Source: Metabacillus malikii
Lineage (GTDB): Bacteria; Bacillota; Bacilli; Bacillales; Bacillaceae
Length of the DNA stretch: 64,000 bases
Direction of reading: 5' to 3'
Assembly (NCBI RefSeq): GCF_030813355.1
Contig: NZ_JAUSUD010000006.1
Location: 1-64,000, forward strand
The notes under the pieces were generated by a model. The model was not told the DNA's origin. It searched no databases and saw only the letters and a list, made by a program, of their open reading frames with translations. Both the position numbers and the translations under genes were made by a program. Positions 19,824-31,094 of this stretch are shown here, piece after piece (the stretch's first letter is position 1; every line of letters starts with the position of its first letter).

Positions 19824-19849
19824 GGAGCTGTCCGTTAAACGACAGCTCC
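19824..19849 (-). terminator. hairpin after hfq
   Basis: GGAGCTGTC at 19824-19832 pairs with GACAGCTCC at 19841-19849, with a weak T-rich tail on the minus strand. It lies about 25 bases after the hfq stop. Confidence 0.55.
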
Positions 19850-19872
19850 CAGGATTACATACATTTTTTTTA

Positions 19873-20097
19873 CTATTCTAGGTCTAATTGAATATTTTTC
19901 TGTGGAGCAAAAGTAGAAATTGCATGTTTATAAATTAACTGTTGCTTTCCTTCTGTCTCCAATAATACAGTAAAATTATCAAAACCTTTAATTAGGCCTC
20001 TTAACTGAAAACCATTTAATAAAAATACGGTAACAAATGTACCATCTTTACGTAATTGATTTAAAAATTGGTCTTGGATATTCACAGATTGTTTCAT
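19873..20097 (-). CDS. hfq: RNA chaperone Hfq
   Basis: The 74-residue Sm-like protein forms the hexameric Hfq ring. Both Sm motifs are visible: [25 protein letters not shown] and the diagnostic YKHAIST, the Gram-positive variant of the YKHAI box. It lies 27 bases after miaA, the usual Bacillus order, and a GAGGAGGACG ribosome site precedes the ATG. Confidence 0.96.
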   Translation of the reverse strand: MKQSVNIQDQFLNQLRKDGTFVTVFLLNGFQLRGLIKGFDNFTVLLETEGKQQLIYKHAISTFAPQKNIQLDLE

Positions 20098-20124
20098 GCT
20101 TCGTCCTCCTCTTTTCTCTATAAC

Positions 20125-21075
20125 TTATTTATTCGATTTAAGTTGTAGCTTTCCTGCTAAATATGTAAAAATTTCCTCTACCTTTTCATGATAATTTATT
20201 TGTGGGGTCATATCAAACCATTTCACATTCATTTTATTTCGAAACCACGTCAATTGTCTTTTTGCATATCTTCGTGAATTTTGTTTTAGTAAATTTATTG
20301 CATCATCTAAGGAAAGTTTACCATCAAAATAATCATAAAGTTCTTTATAACCAATAGCTTGGATTGCTTGAGTATTACGTAATCCTTTATCATATAACCT
20401 TTTCACTTCATCAACTAAGCCTTCCTCGATCATCATATCGACTCGGCTGTTAATACGATTATATAATACTTCTCTGTCCATTGTTAAACCAACTAATGCC
20501 ACATCATATAATGCTTCCTCGGTTTGACTAGTTATGTATTCTGTCATTGTCTTATTTGTACAATGGTGAATCTCAAGTGCACGGATGACTCTTCTACTAT
20601 TATTCGGGTGAACTTTATGTGCAGCTATTGGATCTACCGTAGACAGTTCTTTATGTAAAGCTAATTCACCCTCATTTTTCAATCGCTCCTCTAAGTGACT
20701 TCTATATGAAGGATCAGAAGGTGCTTCAGAAAATTGATAATCATATATGACAGATTGTATATAAAGGCCTGTTCCACCAACAATCATTGGAAATTTATCT
20801 CGTTCTGAGATTTGCCGTATTAACGGTCTGACCATTGATTGAAATTCCGCCACTGAAAATCCTTCATCAGGTTCTTTTATGTCGATTAAATGATGTGGTA
20901 TACCTTCCATTTCATGAGTTTTAATTTTTGCCGTTCCTATGTCCATCCCCCGATAAAGCTGCATGGAATCTCCACTTATTATTTCTCCATTTAATCGGTG
21001 TGCTAAGTCAATGCTAATCTGGGTTTTACCAACTGCAGTTGGCCCTATGATGACGACAAGTTTCTCTTTATTCAA
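20125..21075 (-). CDS. miaA: tRNA dimethylallyltransferase MiaA
   Basis: The 316-residue enzyme adds the dimethylallyl group to A37 of tRNAs reading codons that begin with U. The P-loop GPTAVGKTQ, the DSMQLYRGMDIGTAK motif, GGTGLYIQS and the C-terminal ASP/QAIGYKELYDYF and RYAKRQLTWFRN segments are present. MiaB, which modifies the same base further, is encoded at 31530-33086. It is co-directional with hfq. Confidence 0.96.
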   Translation of the reverse strand: MNKEKLVVIIGPTAVGKTQISIDLAHRLNGEIISGDSMQLYRGMDIGTAKIKTHEMEGIPHHLIDIKEPDEGFSVAEFQSMVRPLIRQISERDKFPMIVGGTGLYIQSVIYDYQFSEAPSDPSYRSHLEERLKNEGELALHKELSTVDPIAAHKVHPNNSRRVIRALEIHHCTNKTMTEYITSQTEEALYDVALVGLTMDREVLYNRINSRVDMMIEEGLVDEVKRLYDKGLRNTQAIQAIGYKELYDYFDGKLSLDDAINLLKQNSRRYAKRQLTWFRNKMNVKWFDMTPQINYHEKVEEIFTYLAGKLQLKSNK

Positions 21076-21299
21076 TTACAATCACTCTTTCACAACAATA
21101 GATTATTAATCCTCATCTTACCATGTGAATTAACTGAGCACCAGATTATTGTTTCCAATTTAATGTTAACTTAAACACTATATTTTCCATATTTTTCTAC
21201 TCTATAGAAACCATTAGTTTACATAATAATATTATTATTAACTTAATATATCTCACCATCCCCATATTATGAGGATGATGATTTATGTTCTATACAAGA

Positions 21300-21470
21300 C
21301 TATAGTTGTCTATTCCGATTCTTAACAGAATCTACTAGTTTAATAAAGTTTAATAAAAAGTCAAGTGGCCACAATACACTAACAAGGATAATTTCATAAC
21401 GCTTTAACTCTTTGAGTTTATAGACTGTATAAAAAATGCCAATCATCATATAAATCAGTAGTTCAAGCAT
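21300..21470 (-). CDS. small membrane protein, unknown
   Basis: The 56-residue protein has a helix at about 3-16 (ELLIYMMIGIFYTV) and another at about 24-38 (YEIILVSVLWPLDFLL). I do not recognise it. The ATG at 21470 has AAAGGAAC upstream; the longer frame to 21506 lacks a site. It stands alone between mutL and miaA. Confidence 0.45.
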   Translation of the reverse strand: MLELLIYMMIGIFYTVYKLKELKRYEIILVSVLWPLDFLLNFIKLVDSVKNRNRQL

Positions 21471-21884
21471 AATGATGTTCCTTTCTCTTTTTGCTAGTGT
21501 ATTCAATTATGAAAAATGGGTTCCTAATCTACGTTTTGTACTACTCAATAAGTTTATCTACTCAATTAATCTTTTTAAATAAATTGTATAAACTGTTAAT
21601 GCAGCTATCTGTTGGTTTATAATGTAATTGAAACAAAAAGATGCAAGGCCGTGGAGAATCTTTCTCGTTATAACGATAACTATTTGAATCGCAAAAAACC
21701 AGCCTCATTCTAATAATTGAGGCTGGTTTTTAGGCTCCCCCTTAATAAGATGAGGTGAGATGTAGATAATGGTTTCCATTTCCTATATAGTTTACAAATG
21801 CGTTATAGCATTTTTAGAATATACAATAAAAGTTAGTGAATTGAGCGATGCAATCGGAGCATTTTGTTATTGGCCCATCATTAT
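21471..21884. other. 414-bp gap between mutL and the small membrane protein gene
   Basis: Only the terminator at 21693-21731 is recognisable here. Confidence 0.4.
21693..21731. terminator. bidirectional-looking terminator downstream of mutL
   Basis: AAAAACCAGCCTCA at 21694-21707 pairs with TGAGGCTGGTTTTT at 21718-21731. Confidence 0.8.
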
Positions 21885-23792
21885 TTACATAACCCGCTTA
21901 AACATTTTTTCCATTTCATATGTTGAATAATGAATGATGATCGGTCTACCGTGTGGACATGTATATGGGTCAGAAGTTTTTCTTAACGTTTCCAGTAATG
22001 CAAAAATTTCATCGTTTCTTAGATGATGATTAGCTTTAATCGACGCTTTACAGCTCATCATAATTGCTGCATCCTCACGTAGCTTTTTTATGTTTATCTT
22101 TCTATCATCAAGTACTTGTTGAATAATTCCCTCAATCGTGATCGTCTCCTCACCTTTAGGGAACCATTGTGGGTGTGAACGTACAATGTAACTATTTCGA
22201 CCAAATGGCTCTAAGAAAATCCCTACATCTGCCAACACATCTAAATGTGCCTCTATAACTAATGCCTCATCTGTAGAATATTCAAAAGTTAAGGGAACTA
22301 ATAGTTCTTGTACCTCTGAATGAATTTCACCGACTTTTTCTCGATAAAACTCGTACTTTATTCGCTCTTGAGCAGCATGTTGGTCAATAATATACAACCC
22401 GTTATCATTTTGGGCCAATATATATGTCCCATGCATTTGTCCTATTGGATATAGGGGTGGAACACGTTCCCCTATATTTTTCACGGGATTTTCTTTTGTT
22501 TCATCAATATCTTTTTTGTCAATTTCCTCAACTATCGTTTCCTGCTCGTTTGATTGTTGGAGTACATCTGAATCATTAAATGCAGACTCTATAAACGTCT
22601 CAAAAACAAAATCTTCTTTTGGTATAGCAGCCTCTTGAGTAATCATGACATTGTCTTTATATTGCGTATCTGATTGTACTATCGGTCTTACTAATTCAGT
22701 TTCTAGACTTTGCTTTGGCGTATTCCCGTGTTCAAACGTAAATTGTTGTTGTTGATTATCGATTTTTACACGGTGTGTTTTTGGTGTTTCAACTGCCGGT
22801 ATCAATTGCTCGTTACGAAAAACATCACGAATTCCGTTCGTTATGAGTTCATTCAGTTCAGCTTCTTTGCTTAATCTAACCTCAAGCTTAGCTGGATGAA
22901 CGTTTACGTCAACTAATATAGGGTCCATATTTATTTGTAGAAATACAATAGGGTATCGACCTATCGGTAATAATGTGTGATAACCTTGTTGAATTGCTTT
23001 TACTAGTGAATAGTTCTTTATAAACCTACCATTAATGATAGTTGAAATATAATTCCTGGAAGCTCTCGTTATTTCTGGTAATGCTACATAACCTTCGACT
23101 GTAAAATCTAAAGATTCCAAAGTTAACTTTTTCATCTTTTTAGCGATTGCTAATCCATAAATGGCCGCTAAAACTTGTCGCACGTCACCGTTTCCGTTTG
23201 TATGCAATAGTTTTTTTCCATTATGCGTTAAGCGAATTGAGACTTCTGGGTGGGCCAATGCAATACGATTCACAATATCCGTAATATTCCCAAGTTCTGT
23301 ATGGACAGTTTTCATATATTTCAGCCGTGCAGGAGTATTAAAGAATAAGTTGCGGACTGTAATATCTGTCCCTTTCCTGCTCGTCGTTTTTACATGTTTT
23401 TCAATTTTCCCACCTGTAAGAACTAAATTTGTTCCAGCATTTATTCCCGTGCTAGTCTTCATATCAAGTAAAGAAACAGATGCGATACTAGGTAATGCCT
23501 CACCTCGAAACCCTAATGTACGAATACGAAATAAGTCATTTTCATCCTTTATTTTACTTGTCGCATGTCGATGGAAAGCATTTAGACAATCGTCTTCTTC
23601 AATTCCATCCCCATTATCAATAATGCGAATTTTACTTAAGCCTGCTTCTTCAATGTCAATTTCAACAACCGAACTATTAGCATCGATGGAATTTTCAAGT
23701 AACTCTTTAACAACAGATGCAGGTCGCTCTACAACTTCTCCGGCTGCGATTTTGTTTGAGAGTTGGTCATCCAAGCGAATAATTTTCCCCAC
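21885..23792 (-). CDS. mutL: DNA mismatch repair protein MutL
   Basis: The 635-residue GHKL ATPase links MutS recognition to strand removal. N-terminal motifs are [26 protein letters not shown] and [15 protein letters not shown]. The C-terminal endonuclease motif [12 protein letters not shown] and [10 protein letters not shown] are present, as expected for a MutL from a MutH-less bacterium. The GTG at 23792 is chosen because [14 protein letters not shown] aligns with the family and AGGTGGTGA lies just upstream. It follows mutS by 26 bases. Confidence 0.96.
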   Translation of the reverse strand: MGKIIRLDDQLSNKIAAGEVVERPASVVKELLENSIDANSSVVEIDIEEAGLSKIRIIDNGDGIEEDDCLNAFHRHATSKIKDENDLFRIRTLGFRGEALPSIASVSLLDMKTSTGINAGTNLVLTGGKIEKHVKTTSRKGTDITVRNLFFNTPARLKYMKTVHTELGNITDIVNRIALAHPEVSIRLTHNGKKLLHTNGNGDVRQVLAAIYGLAIAKKMKKLTLESLDFTVEGYVALPEITRASRNYISTIINGRFIKNYSLVKAIQQGYHTLLPIGRYPIVFLQINMDPILVDVNVHPAKLEVRLSKEAELNELITNGIRDVFRNEQLIPAVETPKTHRVKIDNQQQQFTFEHGNTPKQSLETELVRPIVQSDTQYKDNVMITQEAAIPKEDFVFETFIESAFNDSDVLQQSNEQETIVEEIDKKDIDETKENPVKNIGERVPPLYPIGQMHGTYILAQNDNGLYIIDQHAAQERIKYEFYREKVGEIHSEVQELLVPLTFEYSTDEALVIEAHLDVLADVGIFLEPFGRNSYIVRSHPQWFPKGEETITIEGIIQQVLDDRKINIKKLREDAAIMMSCKASIKANHHLRNDEIFALLETLRKTSDPYTCPHGRPIIIHYSTYEMEKMFKRVM

Positions 23793-23818
23793 TAATTTCA
23801 CCACCTATAAAGCTAACT

Positions 23819-26416
23819 CTATTGTTTCGCTTTTTTCTGTAATCGATAAAGTTCATTTATTGCATCTAATGGAGTCATTTCTAATAAATTAACTGATTTT
23901 AGTTGTTCAATTATCGCTTGTTCATTTTTATTAACTGTTGCTTTTTTTGTAGAAGATTTTGGTGTCTCTTCAAATAATGAAAGTTGTGATATCACGTCTT
24001 CTTCTTCTTTAATGACAACCTTGTTATCCTCTGACTTTTGCAGTTTTTTGCTACTATCTTCTAATTCTTGTAATATTTCTTTTGCTCTATTTATTAGAAC
24101 CTTTGGAAGTTCCGCTAATTCTGCAACATGTATACCATAGCTTTTATCAGCTGCACCTTCGGCAATTTTGTGTAGGAAGACAACCTTCCCGTTTTCTTCT
24201 ATAGCTTGCACATGGATATTTTTCAGTGAGGAAAGCTGTTCTTCTAAGACGGTTAACTCATGGTAATGTGTTGAAAATAATGTCTTTGCACCAATATGTT
24301 CATGAATATATTCAATAATTGCCTGAGCTAATGCCATTCCATCATAAGTTGATGTGCCTCTGCCTATCTCATCAAAAAGGATTAAACTTTGACTTGTTGC
24401 ATGTGCAATGGCATTCTTTGCTTCAAGCATTTCCACCATAAATGTACTTTGACCAGAAATTAAATCATCTGCTGCGCCAATTCTAGTAAAAATTTGATCA
24501 AAGATTGGCAGAACTGCCTTAGTAGCAGGAACAAAGCACCCTATTTGTGCTAATATCGCTGTTAGTGCAACTTGACGCATATACGTACTTTTCCCAGACA
24601 TATTTGGTCCAGTTATTAGCAGTAACTTTCTCTCTTCATTAAAGAAGCAATCATTTGGAACATATTCTTGCGCATCCATTACCTTTTCTACAACAGGATG
24701 GCGACCTTCTTTTAAGATGACCTCTCCTTTTTGTGAAAACATAGGTTTTGTATAATGACGCTTTTCACTAACTGTTGCAAAACATTGTAAAACATCAAGC
24801 TCGCTTAAATGTTTTGCTAAATTTTGCAAGCGCGGTATAAATTGTTTTACATTTTCCCGTAAAGTAACAAATAAATCATATTCCAACTCGACAATCTTTT
24901 CTTCAGCTTCTAAAATAAGCGTTTCTTTTTCCTTTAATTCTGGTGTAATAAACCGTTCTGCGTTTGATAACGTTTGTTTCCTTTCATACATACCTTCTGG
25001 CAGCAAATGAAGGTTCGCTCGCGTTATTTCAATATAATAACCAAATACACGGTTGTAGCCTATTTTCAAAGATTTAATTCCTGTTCTTTGGCGTTCCTGT
25101 TGCTCTAATTGGGCGATCCATGTCTTACCGTTTCGACTTGCATCACGATATTCATCTAATTTTTGGTGGTAGCCATCTTTTATTATATTTCCTTCCTTTA
25201 CTGATAAAGGAGGGTTGTCAACAATTGCTGCCTCTAACATATCAGTTAAGTCACTACATGAATCTAAAGAATCAATTAGAAACTGCTCATTTTTTAACGA
25301 CTGACAAATATCATCGATCAAAGGCACTTGTAAGAGCGACTTTTTTAATTGGACTAAATCACGAGCATTCACATTTCCGAATGCTACACGTCCAGCTAAT
25401 CGTTCAAGGTCATAGACTTCTTTTAATAGGTTACGAACATCTTCCCGCTCAAAGTAATTCATCATCAATGTTTCTACCATAGATAATCTTTGCTCAATTA
25501 ATTTTTGATTGATGAGAGGTTTACCTATCCATTGCTTTAATAATCTTCCTCCCATTGCTGTCTTCGTTTCATCTAGCAACCAAATTAATGAGCCCTTTTT
25601 ACCCTTTGACCGAATCGTTTCAGTTAATTCAAGATTTCTCTTAGAATATAAATCTATTTTCAAGGCATCATTTAAATAATATTCTGTTACGTTTTGTAAG
25701 TGATCTAGACTTCGTTTTTGTGTACGTTGTAGGTAAGTAAGTAAACGGGCAAATGTTTGAACTAATTTTTCATCCTTTAATTGTTTCGTTATCTTAATAA
25801 AATCTACATCTACATCTATATTTTCTTCAAACGATAGTGCTGCTTGACAACGATCGATCAATTGTTTCCGCAAATTTTCAGGGAATTCTTTTGATAAGAC
25901 AATTTCCTTTGCACCAACTGTATATAATTCACCGACTAACTCATTAAAACTGGAACACAACGCAACAAGACTTTCTCCAGTAGTTAAATCACATAATGCT
26001 AATCCAAATTGATTATCATATTGAGTAACCGCTGCAATATAGTTATTTTCCTTTTCTTGAATTCCTTTTCCTTCCATCACAGTCCCTGGTGTAATTAATT
26101 GAACTACCTCTCGTTTAACTACACCCTTTGCCTGTTTCGGGTCCTCAGTTTGTTCACAAATTGCAACTTTATAGCCTTTTTCAATTAATTGTTCAATATA
26201 ATTTGCTGCGGCATGGTAAGGAACTCCACACATTGGGATTCTTTCTTCGCCACCACCATCGCGACTTGTTAACGTAATTTCAAGTTCTTGTGATGCCTTT
26301 ATGGCATCATTAAAGAACATTTCATAAAAGTCCCCTAAACGAAAAAATAAAAAGGCATCCTGATAATCTGCCTTAATTTTTAAATATTGCTGTATCATAG
26401 GCGTGTAAGTAGCCAT
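23819..26416 (-). CDS. mutS: DNA mismatch repair protein MutS
   Basis: The 865-residue mismatch sensor has the N-terminal mismatch-binding motif [11 protein letters not shown], the core domains, and the ATPase with Walker [26 protein letters not shown] and the FSTHYHEL box. The C-terminal tail contains LSLFEETP, a beta-clamp-like peptide. It starts the mutS-mutL operon. In B. subtilis cotE is the next gene upstream; here a decayed MerR/ABC locus intervenes. Confidence 0.97.
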   Translation of the reverse strand: MATYTPMIQQYLKIKADYQDAFLFFRLGDFYEMFFNDAIKASQELEITLTSRDGGGEERIPMCGVPYHAAANYIEQLIEKGYKVAICEQTEDPKQAKGVVKREVVQLITPGTVMEGKGIQEKENNYIAAVTQYDNQFGLALCDLTTGESLVALCSSFNELVGELYTVGAKEIVLSKEFPENLRKQLIDRCQAALSFEENIDVDVDFIKITKQLKDEKLVQTFARLLTYLQRTQKRSLDHLQNVTEYYLNDALKIDLYSKRNLELTETIRSKGKKGSLIWLLDETKTAMGGRLLKQWIGKPLINQKLIEQRLSMVETLMMNYFEREDVRNLLKEVYDLERLAGRVAFGNVNARDLVQLKKSLLQVPLIDDICQSLKNEQFLIDSLDSCSDLTDMLEAAIVDNPPLSVKEGNIIKDGYHQKLDEYRDASRNGKTWIAQLEQQERQRTGIKSLKIGYNRVFGYYIEITRANLHLLPEGMYERKQTLSNAERFITPELKEKETLILEAEEKIVELEYDLFVTLRENVKQFIPRLQNLAKHLSELDVLQCFATVSEKRHYTKPMFSQKGEVILKEGRHPVVEKVMDAQEYVPNDCFFNEERKLLLITGPNMSGKSTYMRQVALTAILAQIGCFVPATKAVLPIFDQIFTRIGAADDLISGQSTFMVEMLEAKNAIAHATSQSLILFDEIGRGTSTYDGMALAQAIIEYIHEHIGAKTLFSTHYHELTVLEEQLSSLKNIHVQAIEENGKVVFLHKIAEGAADKSYGIHVAELAELPKVLINRAKEILQELEDSSKKLQKSEDNKVVIKEEEDVISQLSLFEETPKSSTKKATVNKNEQAIIEQLKSVNLLEMTPLDAINELYRLQKKAKQ

Positions 26417-26772
26417 GTTAATCCTCCAATATCACTAATAACGTTCTATAAAGTGTAACTTCAATTAGTGAGGTTTTTGCTCATCCTCCACTGATTGTTA
26501 GTTGAACCAATCGGGTTGTTATCGTCCGTTATCTCTAACCTAAACATCTCTGCTGAACACTTCATCCTTTGAGAGGGGAGTCTTTCGGACGGTTACACCG
26601 GGATAAAATTTACTTCCTATTATAACATAATTCGACGACATCTTGGTATTTCTGTGAATGACAATAATAGTTAAATAGGCTATAAGAACATATGAATTTT
26701 CTCTTGCATCTAACGTGACATGAGGATTTAAGATAAGATTGAGCAAGATGATGACATTAAGGAGTGTGTTGT
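26417..26772. other. 356-bp region upstream of mutS
   Basis: This is the presumed mutS promoter region and the 5' flank of the MerR pseudogene. I find no convincing sigma-A boxes or structured element. Confidence 0.4.
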
Positions 26773-27426
26773 ATGCATACAAACTATTCAATTGGGGAGT
26801 TTTCAAAAAAGACTAACGTATCAGTTCGAACTCTACACTACTATGATGAAATCAATATTCTAAACCCTTCATATGTATCTGATACAGGTCGGCGCTATTA
26901 TTCAGATAAAGATTTAATCGAACTCCAATAGATCTTGTCTTTAAAGTATTTAGGCTTATCTTTAGAAGAGATTAAAAAACTAATTCAAACTGAATAATGG
27001 AATCTACAGGAATCATTGACGTACCAAAAATTAGAACTGTTAAAACGTAAACAGCAATTAGAGAAAATTATTAAAACGTTAGATCATGCCTTGCACTTAA
27101 TTGACAATAATCTACAAATTGACCCTACTATATTCATGTCCCTTATTACAAATATGCAGTTTGAGGACGAACAAAAGGAATGGTTAAAGACAATTTTAAA
27201 TGAGGAAAAAGTAACACAGCTTTATGAAATTAGTAATGACAAACAAAAAGAGTTGGAAAGGAAGTTTTACCAAATTACAGAAAGATTAAAAAAATTATAC
27301 GGCACGGATCCTCAAGACATGAACGTACAGGAAATCATTAAAGACTATATCCAGTTAGCTGAGGAGACTGCAATGACACCGATACAGTCATTACTTGAAG
27401 ATTTGCCAGAAGAAATCGAGGATTAA
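26773..27426 (+). pseudogene. MerR-family regulator with two in-frame stops
   Basis: Translation from the ATG at 26773 gives a TipA/MerR-like protein: SIGEFSKKTNVSVRTLHYYD, then DTGRRYYSDKDLIELQ, a TAG at 26929-26931, LKYLGLSLEEIKKLIQTE, and a TAA at 26995-26997. The frame then stays open through a coiled-coil and C-terminal effector region to 27426. Both stops fall in one uninterrupted frame, consistent with point mutations of Gln or Glu codons. The gene is therefore inactive unless read through. It probably controlled the adjacent ABC exporter. Confidence 0.85.
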
Positions 27427-28396
27427 TTTTGCTAATCGGCTACGGTGGAGTCCGAGTAGCTTCCGGTACAATATCTCCTGGTTCTTTAATTGCGATTATC
27501 ATCTACATGTTTCAAATTGTCCTTCCATTTAGTCATATCGCTACACGTTTACCGCATTTCAAAAAGCGATGGGTGCAACAGACCGAATTCAACAAATATT
27601 AAAAATAAATTGCGAAAAAAGTGAAAAATCTAATCAAGTAGAGAATCATCTATATCAATCGATTATTTTCCAAAACGTTAGCTTCTCCTATTCTGATGAA
27701 GAGCAAATATTAAAAGATAATAATCTCCATATTCCAGCAGGTAAAACAACCGCAATTGTCGGACCAAGTGGCAGCGGCAAAACAACACTATTTTCTCTTC
27801 TTGAACAATTCTATCCGATAGATAAAGGTGACATCCTGTTAGGCAATCAAAACATAAGCGATTTTAGTTTGGCATCGTGGCGAAGCAATATTGGTTATGT
27901 TTCTCAAGAAAGCCCCATAATGTCCGGTACGATTTTAGATAACATTACGTATGGACTCAATAAAGACATCTCGATTCAGCAAATCGAAAAAGCAGCTGCA
28001 CAAGCAAATGCAATGGAGTTTATTACACGATTACCAAATGGAATAAATACAGAAGTTGGTGAAAGAGGTATTATGCTATCTGGAGGAAAAAGACATAGAA
28101 TCGCAATTGCGAGGGCATTAATTCGAAATCCACAAATCTTATTACTCGATGAAGCGACCTCCAACCTAGATGGAGGTTCTGAACGATTAGTACAAGAAGC
28201 ACTAGAGCACCTTATGAAAGGCAGAACGACGTTAATTATTGCCCATCGGCTCTCAACTGTTATTAATGCTGACCAAATCGTCGTTTTAGAAGATGGAGAA
28301 ATTACTGGTGTCGGAACTCATCAAGAATTACTAGCTGAGCATGTGCTTTATCACAAGCTCGCTGGACAACAGTTACAAAATCACCTTGTTTCTTAA
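27427..28396 (+). pseudogene. ABC multidrug exporter (BmrA-like), 5'-deleted and frameshifted
   Basis: The first codons (27429 on) read LLIGYGGVRVASGT and PGSLIAIIIYMFQIVLPF, the last membrane helices of a BmrA-type half transporter. A frameshift near 27541-27550 moves to the frame [17 protein letters not shown], followed by a full nucleotide-binding domain: [37 protein letters not shown] and IIAHRLS. The first four or so helices are missing and the remnant abuts the MerR stop, so a deletion joined the two genes. The signature motif differs from the usual LSGGQRQR. The open frame from ATG 27569 would give only a soluble NBD. Confidence 0.8.
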
Positions 28397-28402
28397 AAAA
28401 TA

Positions 28403-28439
28403 GGGACTTTTGTTGGGGACAGTCCCCAACAAAAGTCCC
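28403..28439. repeat. perfect short palindrome (GGGACTTTTGTTGGGGA arms)
   Basis: A 17-base arm at 28403-28419 is perfectly repeated in inverse at 28423-28439, around CAG. A partial third unit (CCCCAACAAAA) follows. This wording is familiar from short dispersed repeats in Bacillaceae. Confidence 0.6.
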
Positions 28440-28451
28440 CAACAAAACCCT

Positions 28452-28482
28452 AAAAAAAACTAGGAGAATACTCTCCTAGTTA
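28452..28482 (-). terminator. cotE terminator
   Basis: On the minus strand ACTAGGAGAG pairs with CTCTCCTAGT around TATT, followed by eight Ts. The stem begins at the cotE stop codon. Confidence 0.85.
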
Positions 28483-29022
28483 TTCCTCTACATCACCAAT
28501 TATGAATTCAGGATTTAAATCTTCAAATTCATCATCTAGTTCATCTTCCCAATTTTCTTCGTCCTCACAACCGTTAGGTTTAACATGGACACATACTTTT
28601 GTCTCACCGATAACTTCAGCTAAGTGTTCGCGTTCTGCCTGAACGATAATTTTGTTACCATTAGGAGAAATGGTCACTTCTAAGCAATTTGGTTGTTGCA
28701 ATGCTTTACAAATTACTTCATGCTCATCATCAATAAAATTATCATCTTTGTAACGTAATTTGATGACATCAACATACTCAACTCTTTCAGTGACAACTTC
28801 TGTTTTCGTATTTTCGTTGTAGGAATACCAAACGTTAATATCGTAAGTACCTTCTACTTCGACTGTTTTACCATTTTTTTGAGCATCATAAGTATGGTTA
28901 ATAATCCAACCACCTAAAATGCTTGCAGGACGTTGCGAAGGGGATATTGTATGTGTACATTGTGTGAATTTTCTACCCTTCGCTACGACAGCTTTTGTAA
29001 TAATCTCTCTGTATTCTGACAT
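28480..29022 (-). CDS. cotE: outer spore coat morphogenetic protein CotE
   Basis: The 180-residue protein directs assembly of the outer spore coat. It has the family start [20 protein letters not shown], the [22 protein letters not shown] segment and an acidic C-terminal tail ([16 protein letters not shown]). The ATG at 29022 has GAGGAGG upstream and gives the standard length. Any spore-surface oxidase, such as the mnx product encoded nearby, could depend on coat layers organised by CotE. Confidence 0.95.
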   Translation of the reverse strand: MSEYREIITKAVVAKGRKFTQCTHTISPSQRPASILGGWIINHTYDAQKNGKTVEVEGTYDINVWYSYNENTKTEVVTERVEYVDVIKLRYKDDNFIDDEHEVICKALQQPNCLEVTISPNGNKIIVQAEREHLAEVIGETKVCVHVKPNGCEDEENWEDELDDEFEDLNPEFIIGDVEE

Positions 29023-29407
29023 TCTAGCATACCTCCTCAATGAATCTTCATTTAATCCTATGCTAGGCAAGTAACATATGTGCTCAATATTTTATTCAAA
29101 AATGACAGGGCTAGCTGTTTAAATCTAACGGTATAATTCATTGTATGCGCACAACTAAAAAAATGTGCCTAATTATCAGAATTGGTGCCAGTCCTTCGTA
29201 AATTTGGGTGTTATTAAGGAATTGTTTCGTAAACATTTTCGCCTTTACATTAGGTTTCGTTTTAGAGTGATTTCTTCTCAAGTACTCGTGATTATAAGGA
29301 TTAGTGGTGAGCTAGATTTATAACTATTACTTCTTTACAATAATTTTAAGCTTTATGGTAATATTATAAATAAACTTTATAGGATTTCGTAAGTCGAGGT
29401 GCAACGA
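29023..29407. other. 385-bp divergent promoter region of cotE and the diguanylate cyclase
   Basis: Apart from the candidate cotE -10 box, no repeat or RNA is evident. Confidence 0.4.
29072..29080 (-). promoter_or_regulatory. candidate mother-cell -10 element for cotE
   Basis: CATATGTTA on the minus strand fits the CATANNNTA pattern of SigK and resembles the SigE -10, about 50 bases before the cotE start. The -35 is not clear. Confidence 0.4.
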
Positions 29408-31000
29408 ATGAGCATGACATTATTTTTATTCATCACAAGCTTTATCCCTTTTTTACTTTTATTTAGCATGGCTTGCGAAGTGTTTTTCCGTTCTCCGCGG
29501 AGTCGTTTTCATCAAATGACAGCATTATTATTACTATTTATCAGTATCGTATTTTTATCAGATTACCATGCTGGCATTTTACCTAAAGAACAAGCATATT
29601 ACTTTACCTTAATTATGAAATATTATAATAGTTTTGTGCTGATGTCATTTTCAATTTATTTTTATAAAAAAATAACGAGCATTCATTTTCGTGGTCTCAG
29701 TAATTATCTCTATCTCGCTCCACTCATTGGGATCATACTGATTATAAGCTTTCCATCTATTTTTAATTTTGAAACGATTGAGACTTCAACTGGTCGATTT
29801 GACCGCTTTAGCCTCCCGTTTGTCATTTTATTAATCAGCTGTAGTATGTATTCAGTTTATTGGACAGTCTATTTTTTAATAATGGGTAATAAACGAGCTG
29901 CTTTAGAAGAAAGTAGTGACATCTATAAGAGAAGGCTTAAATTCTTAACTAAAGGGTGTATTTTAACAGTTTTAGCCATGATCGTATCAGTATCGATTTC
30001 AGCACTAGGTAGTTTCTTCGGTATAACTTTAACATTCATTGCACCATACGGTATTTTTGTTTTAGCCTACACTATTCGTTATTCAATGGTTCATTTTGAA
30101 TGGTTAACTACTTTCGGTCATAAATATGAATTATTATATAAAATATCGTCAAACGGAATCCTGTTACTTGATGAAACTGGGAGGATTATTGATGTGAATC
30201 CTGCATTTTGCAAGATGGTTGTCGCAGGAAAGGAAACGATTGTCGGTAAAAATGTATCGAACTTTATCGTTGAAAATGAACGTTCAAGCTTTATAAATAA
30301 ATTTCAATCTAAGCATTTTAATTCAACAGAACGACATCAATTATCTGTTTTAACATCACTAAGTCGGATTATAACTGTCGAGCTCACTTTACAATCTGTT
30401 GAAATTGATGATAATAAGTTCATTTATTTCATTGTTAGGGATATTACAAGTCAAACTTTATATGAGAAAAGATTGAAATATTTAGCATATCATGACCCAT
30501 TGACAGGTTTAGGTAATCGAACTGCATTTCACGAAGCAGCATTAAATTTATTAAAATCCTCTAAAAATGGGAATTCAGTTGTAGCACTTGCCGTCATTGA
30601 TTTGGACCGTTTCAAATGGGTAAATGATACATATGGACACTTAGAAGGTGACCGGTTACTAATCCGGATAGCAAAACAAATTGTTTCGTCAGTTCCAGAA
30701 AATGCCCATGCTTCAAGGATGGGGGGAGATGAATTCGCAGTCTTAATTCCCGAAACAAACGAACAATCTATCATACCTTACATTGAAAAATTATCGAAAA
30801 ATATCGCACACCAATTAGCTTCTGATTTTTCAGTAACAGGCAGTATTGGCGTTTCCTTTGCACATAAAGATGGCAGTGATATCGACACGTTAATGAAATT
30901 GTCTGATAAAGCATTGTATTATGCAAAAGCAAATGGAAAAAATCAATATTGTATATACTCTCCTTCAATTGATGAAGATGAGAAGAGCTCTAGTTATTAA
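29408..31000 (+). CDS. membrane-bound diguanylate cyclase (7TM-PAS-GGDEF)
   Basis: The 530-residue protein has about seven N-terminal membrane helices (to about residue 225), a PAS domain (GILLLDETGRIIDVNPAFCKM) and a C-terminal GGDEF domain. The GGDEF domain contains DPLTGLGNRTAF, DLDRFKWVNDTYGH and the intact active site RMGGDEFAVL. It should make cyclic di-GMP. No RxxD inhibitory site precedes the GGDEF motif. The ATG at 29408 is preferred over the GTG at 29399, because GAGGTG then lies about 6 bases upstream. It is transcribed away from cotE. Confidence 0.9.
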   Translation: MSMTLFLFITSFIPFLLLFSMACEVFFRSPRSRFHQMTALLLLFISIVFLSDYHAGILPKEQAYYFTLIMKYYNSFVLMSFSIYFYKKITSIHFRGLSNYLYLAPLIGIILIISFPSIFNFETIETSTGRFDRFSLPFVILLISCSMYSVYWTVYFLIMGNKRAALEESSDIYKRRLKFLTKGCILTVLAMIVSVSISALGSFFGITLTFIAPYGIFVLAYTIRYSMVHFEWLTTFGHKYELLYKISSNGILLLDETGRIIDVNPAFCKMVVAGKETIVGKNVSNFIVENERSSFINKFQSKHFNSTERHQLSVLTSLSRIITVELTLQSVEIDDNKFIYFIVRDITSQTLYEKRLKYLAYHDPLTGLGNRTAFHEAALNLLKSSKNGNSVVALAVIDLDRFKWVNDTYGHLEGDRLLIRIAKQIVSSVPENAHASRMGGDEFAVLIPETNEQSIIPYIEKLSKNIAHQLASDFSVTGSIGVSFAHKDGSDIDTLMKLSDKALYYAKANGKNQYCIYSPSIDEDEKSSSY

Positions 31001-31057
31001 TTTTATATATCTTATCATAAATGATTAATAGTAAATCGTTGCTATGATGCTGACAAA

Positions 31058-31093
31058 TAAAAAAACGAAGAGAATATCCTCTTCGTTTTTTTA
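31058..31093. terminator. bidirectional terminator between the cyclase gene and ricA
   Basis: AAAAACGAAGAG at about 31060-31072 pairs with CTCTTCGTTTTTTT, with A-run and T-run flanks. Confidence 0.85.
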
Positions 31094-31094
31094 T

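Larger units (their letters stand above)
18814..19872. other. 1.06-kb repeat-rich region between spoVK and hfq
   Basis: No credible gene is present. The region contains the nested inverted repeats at 19082-19178 and 19338-19640 and the hfq-side hairpin at 19824-19849. The ORF at 19397-19657 lies inside a repeat. Confidence 0.7.

Noticed and set aside
26929-26997. Possible programmed stop-codon readthrough in the MerR gene
   Set aside because: Two different stops (TAG, TAA), no recoding structure and a damaged neighbour make mutation the simpler reading.
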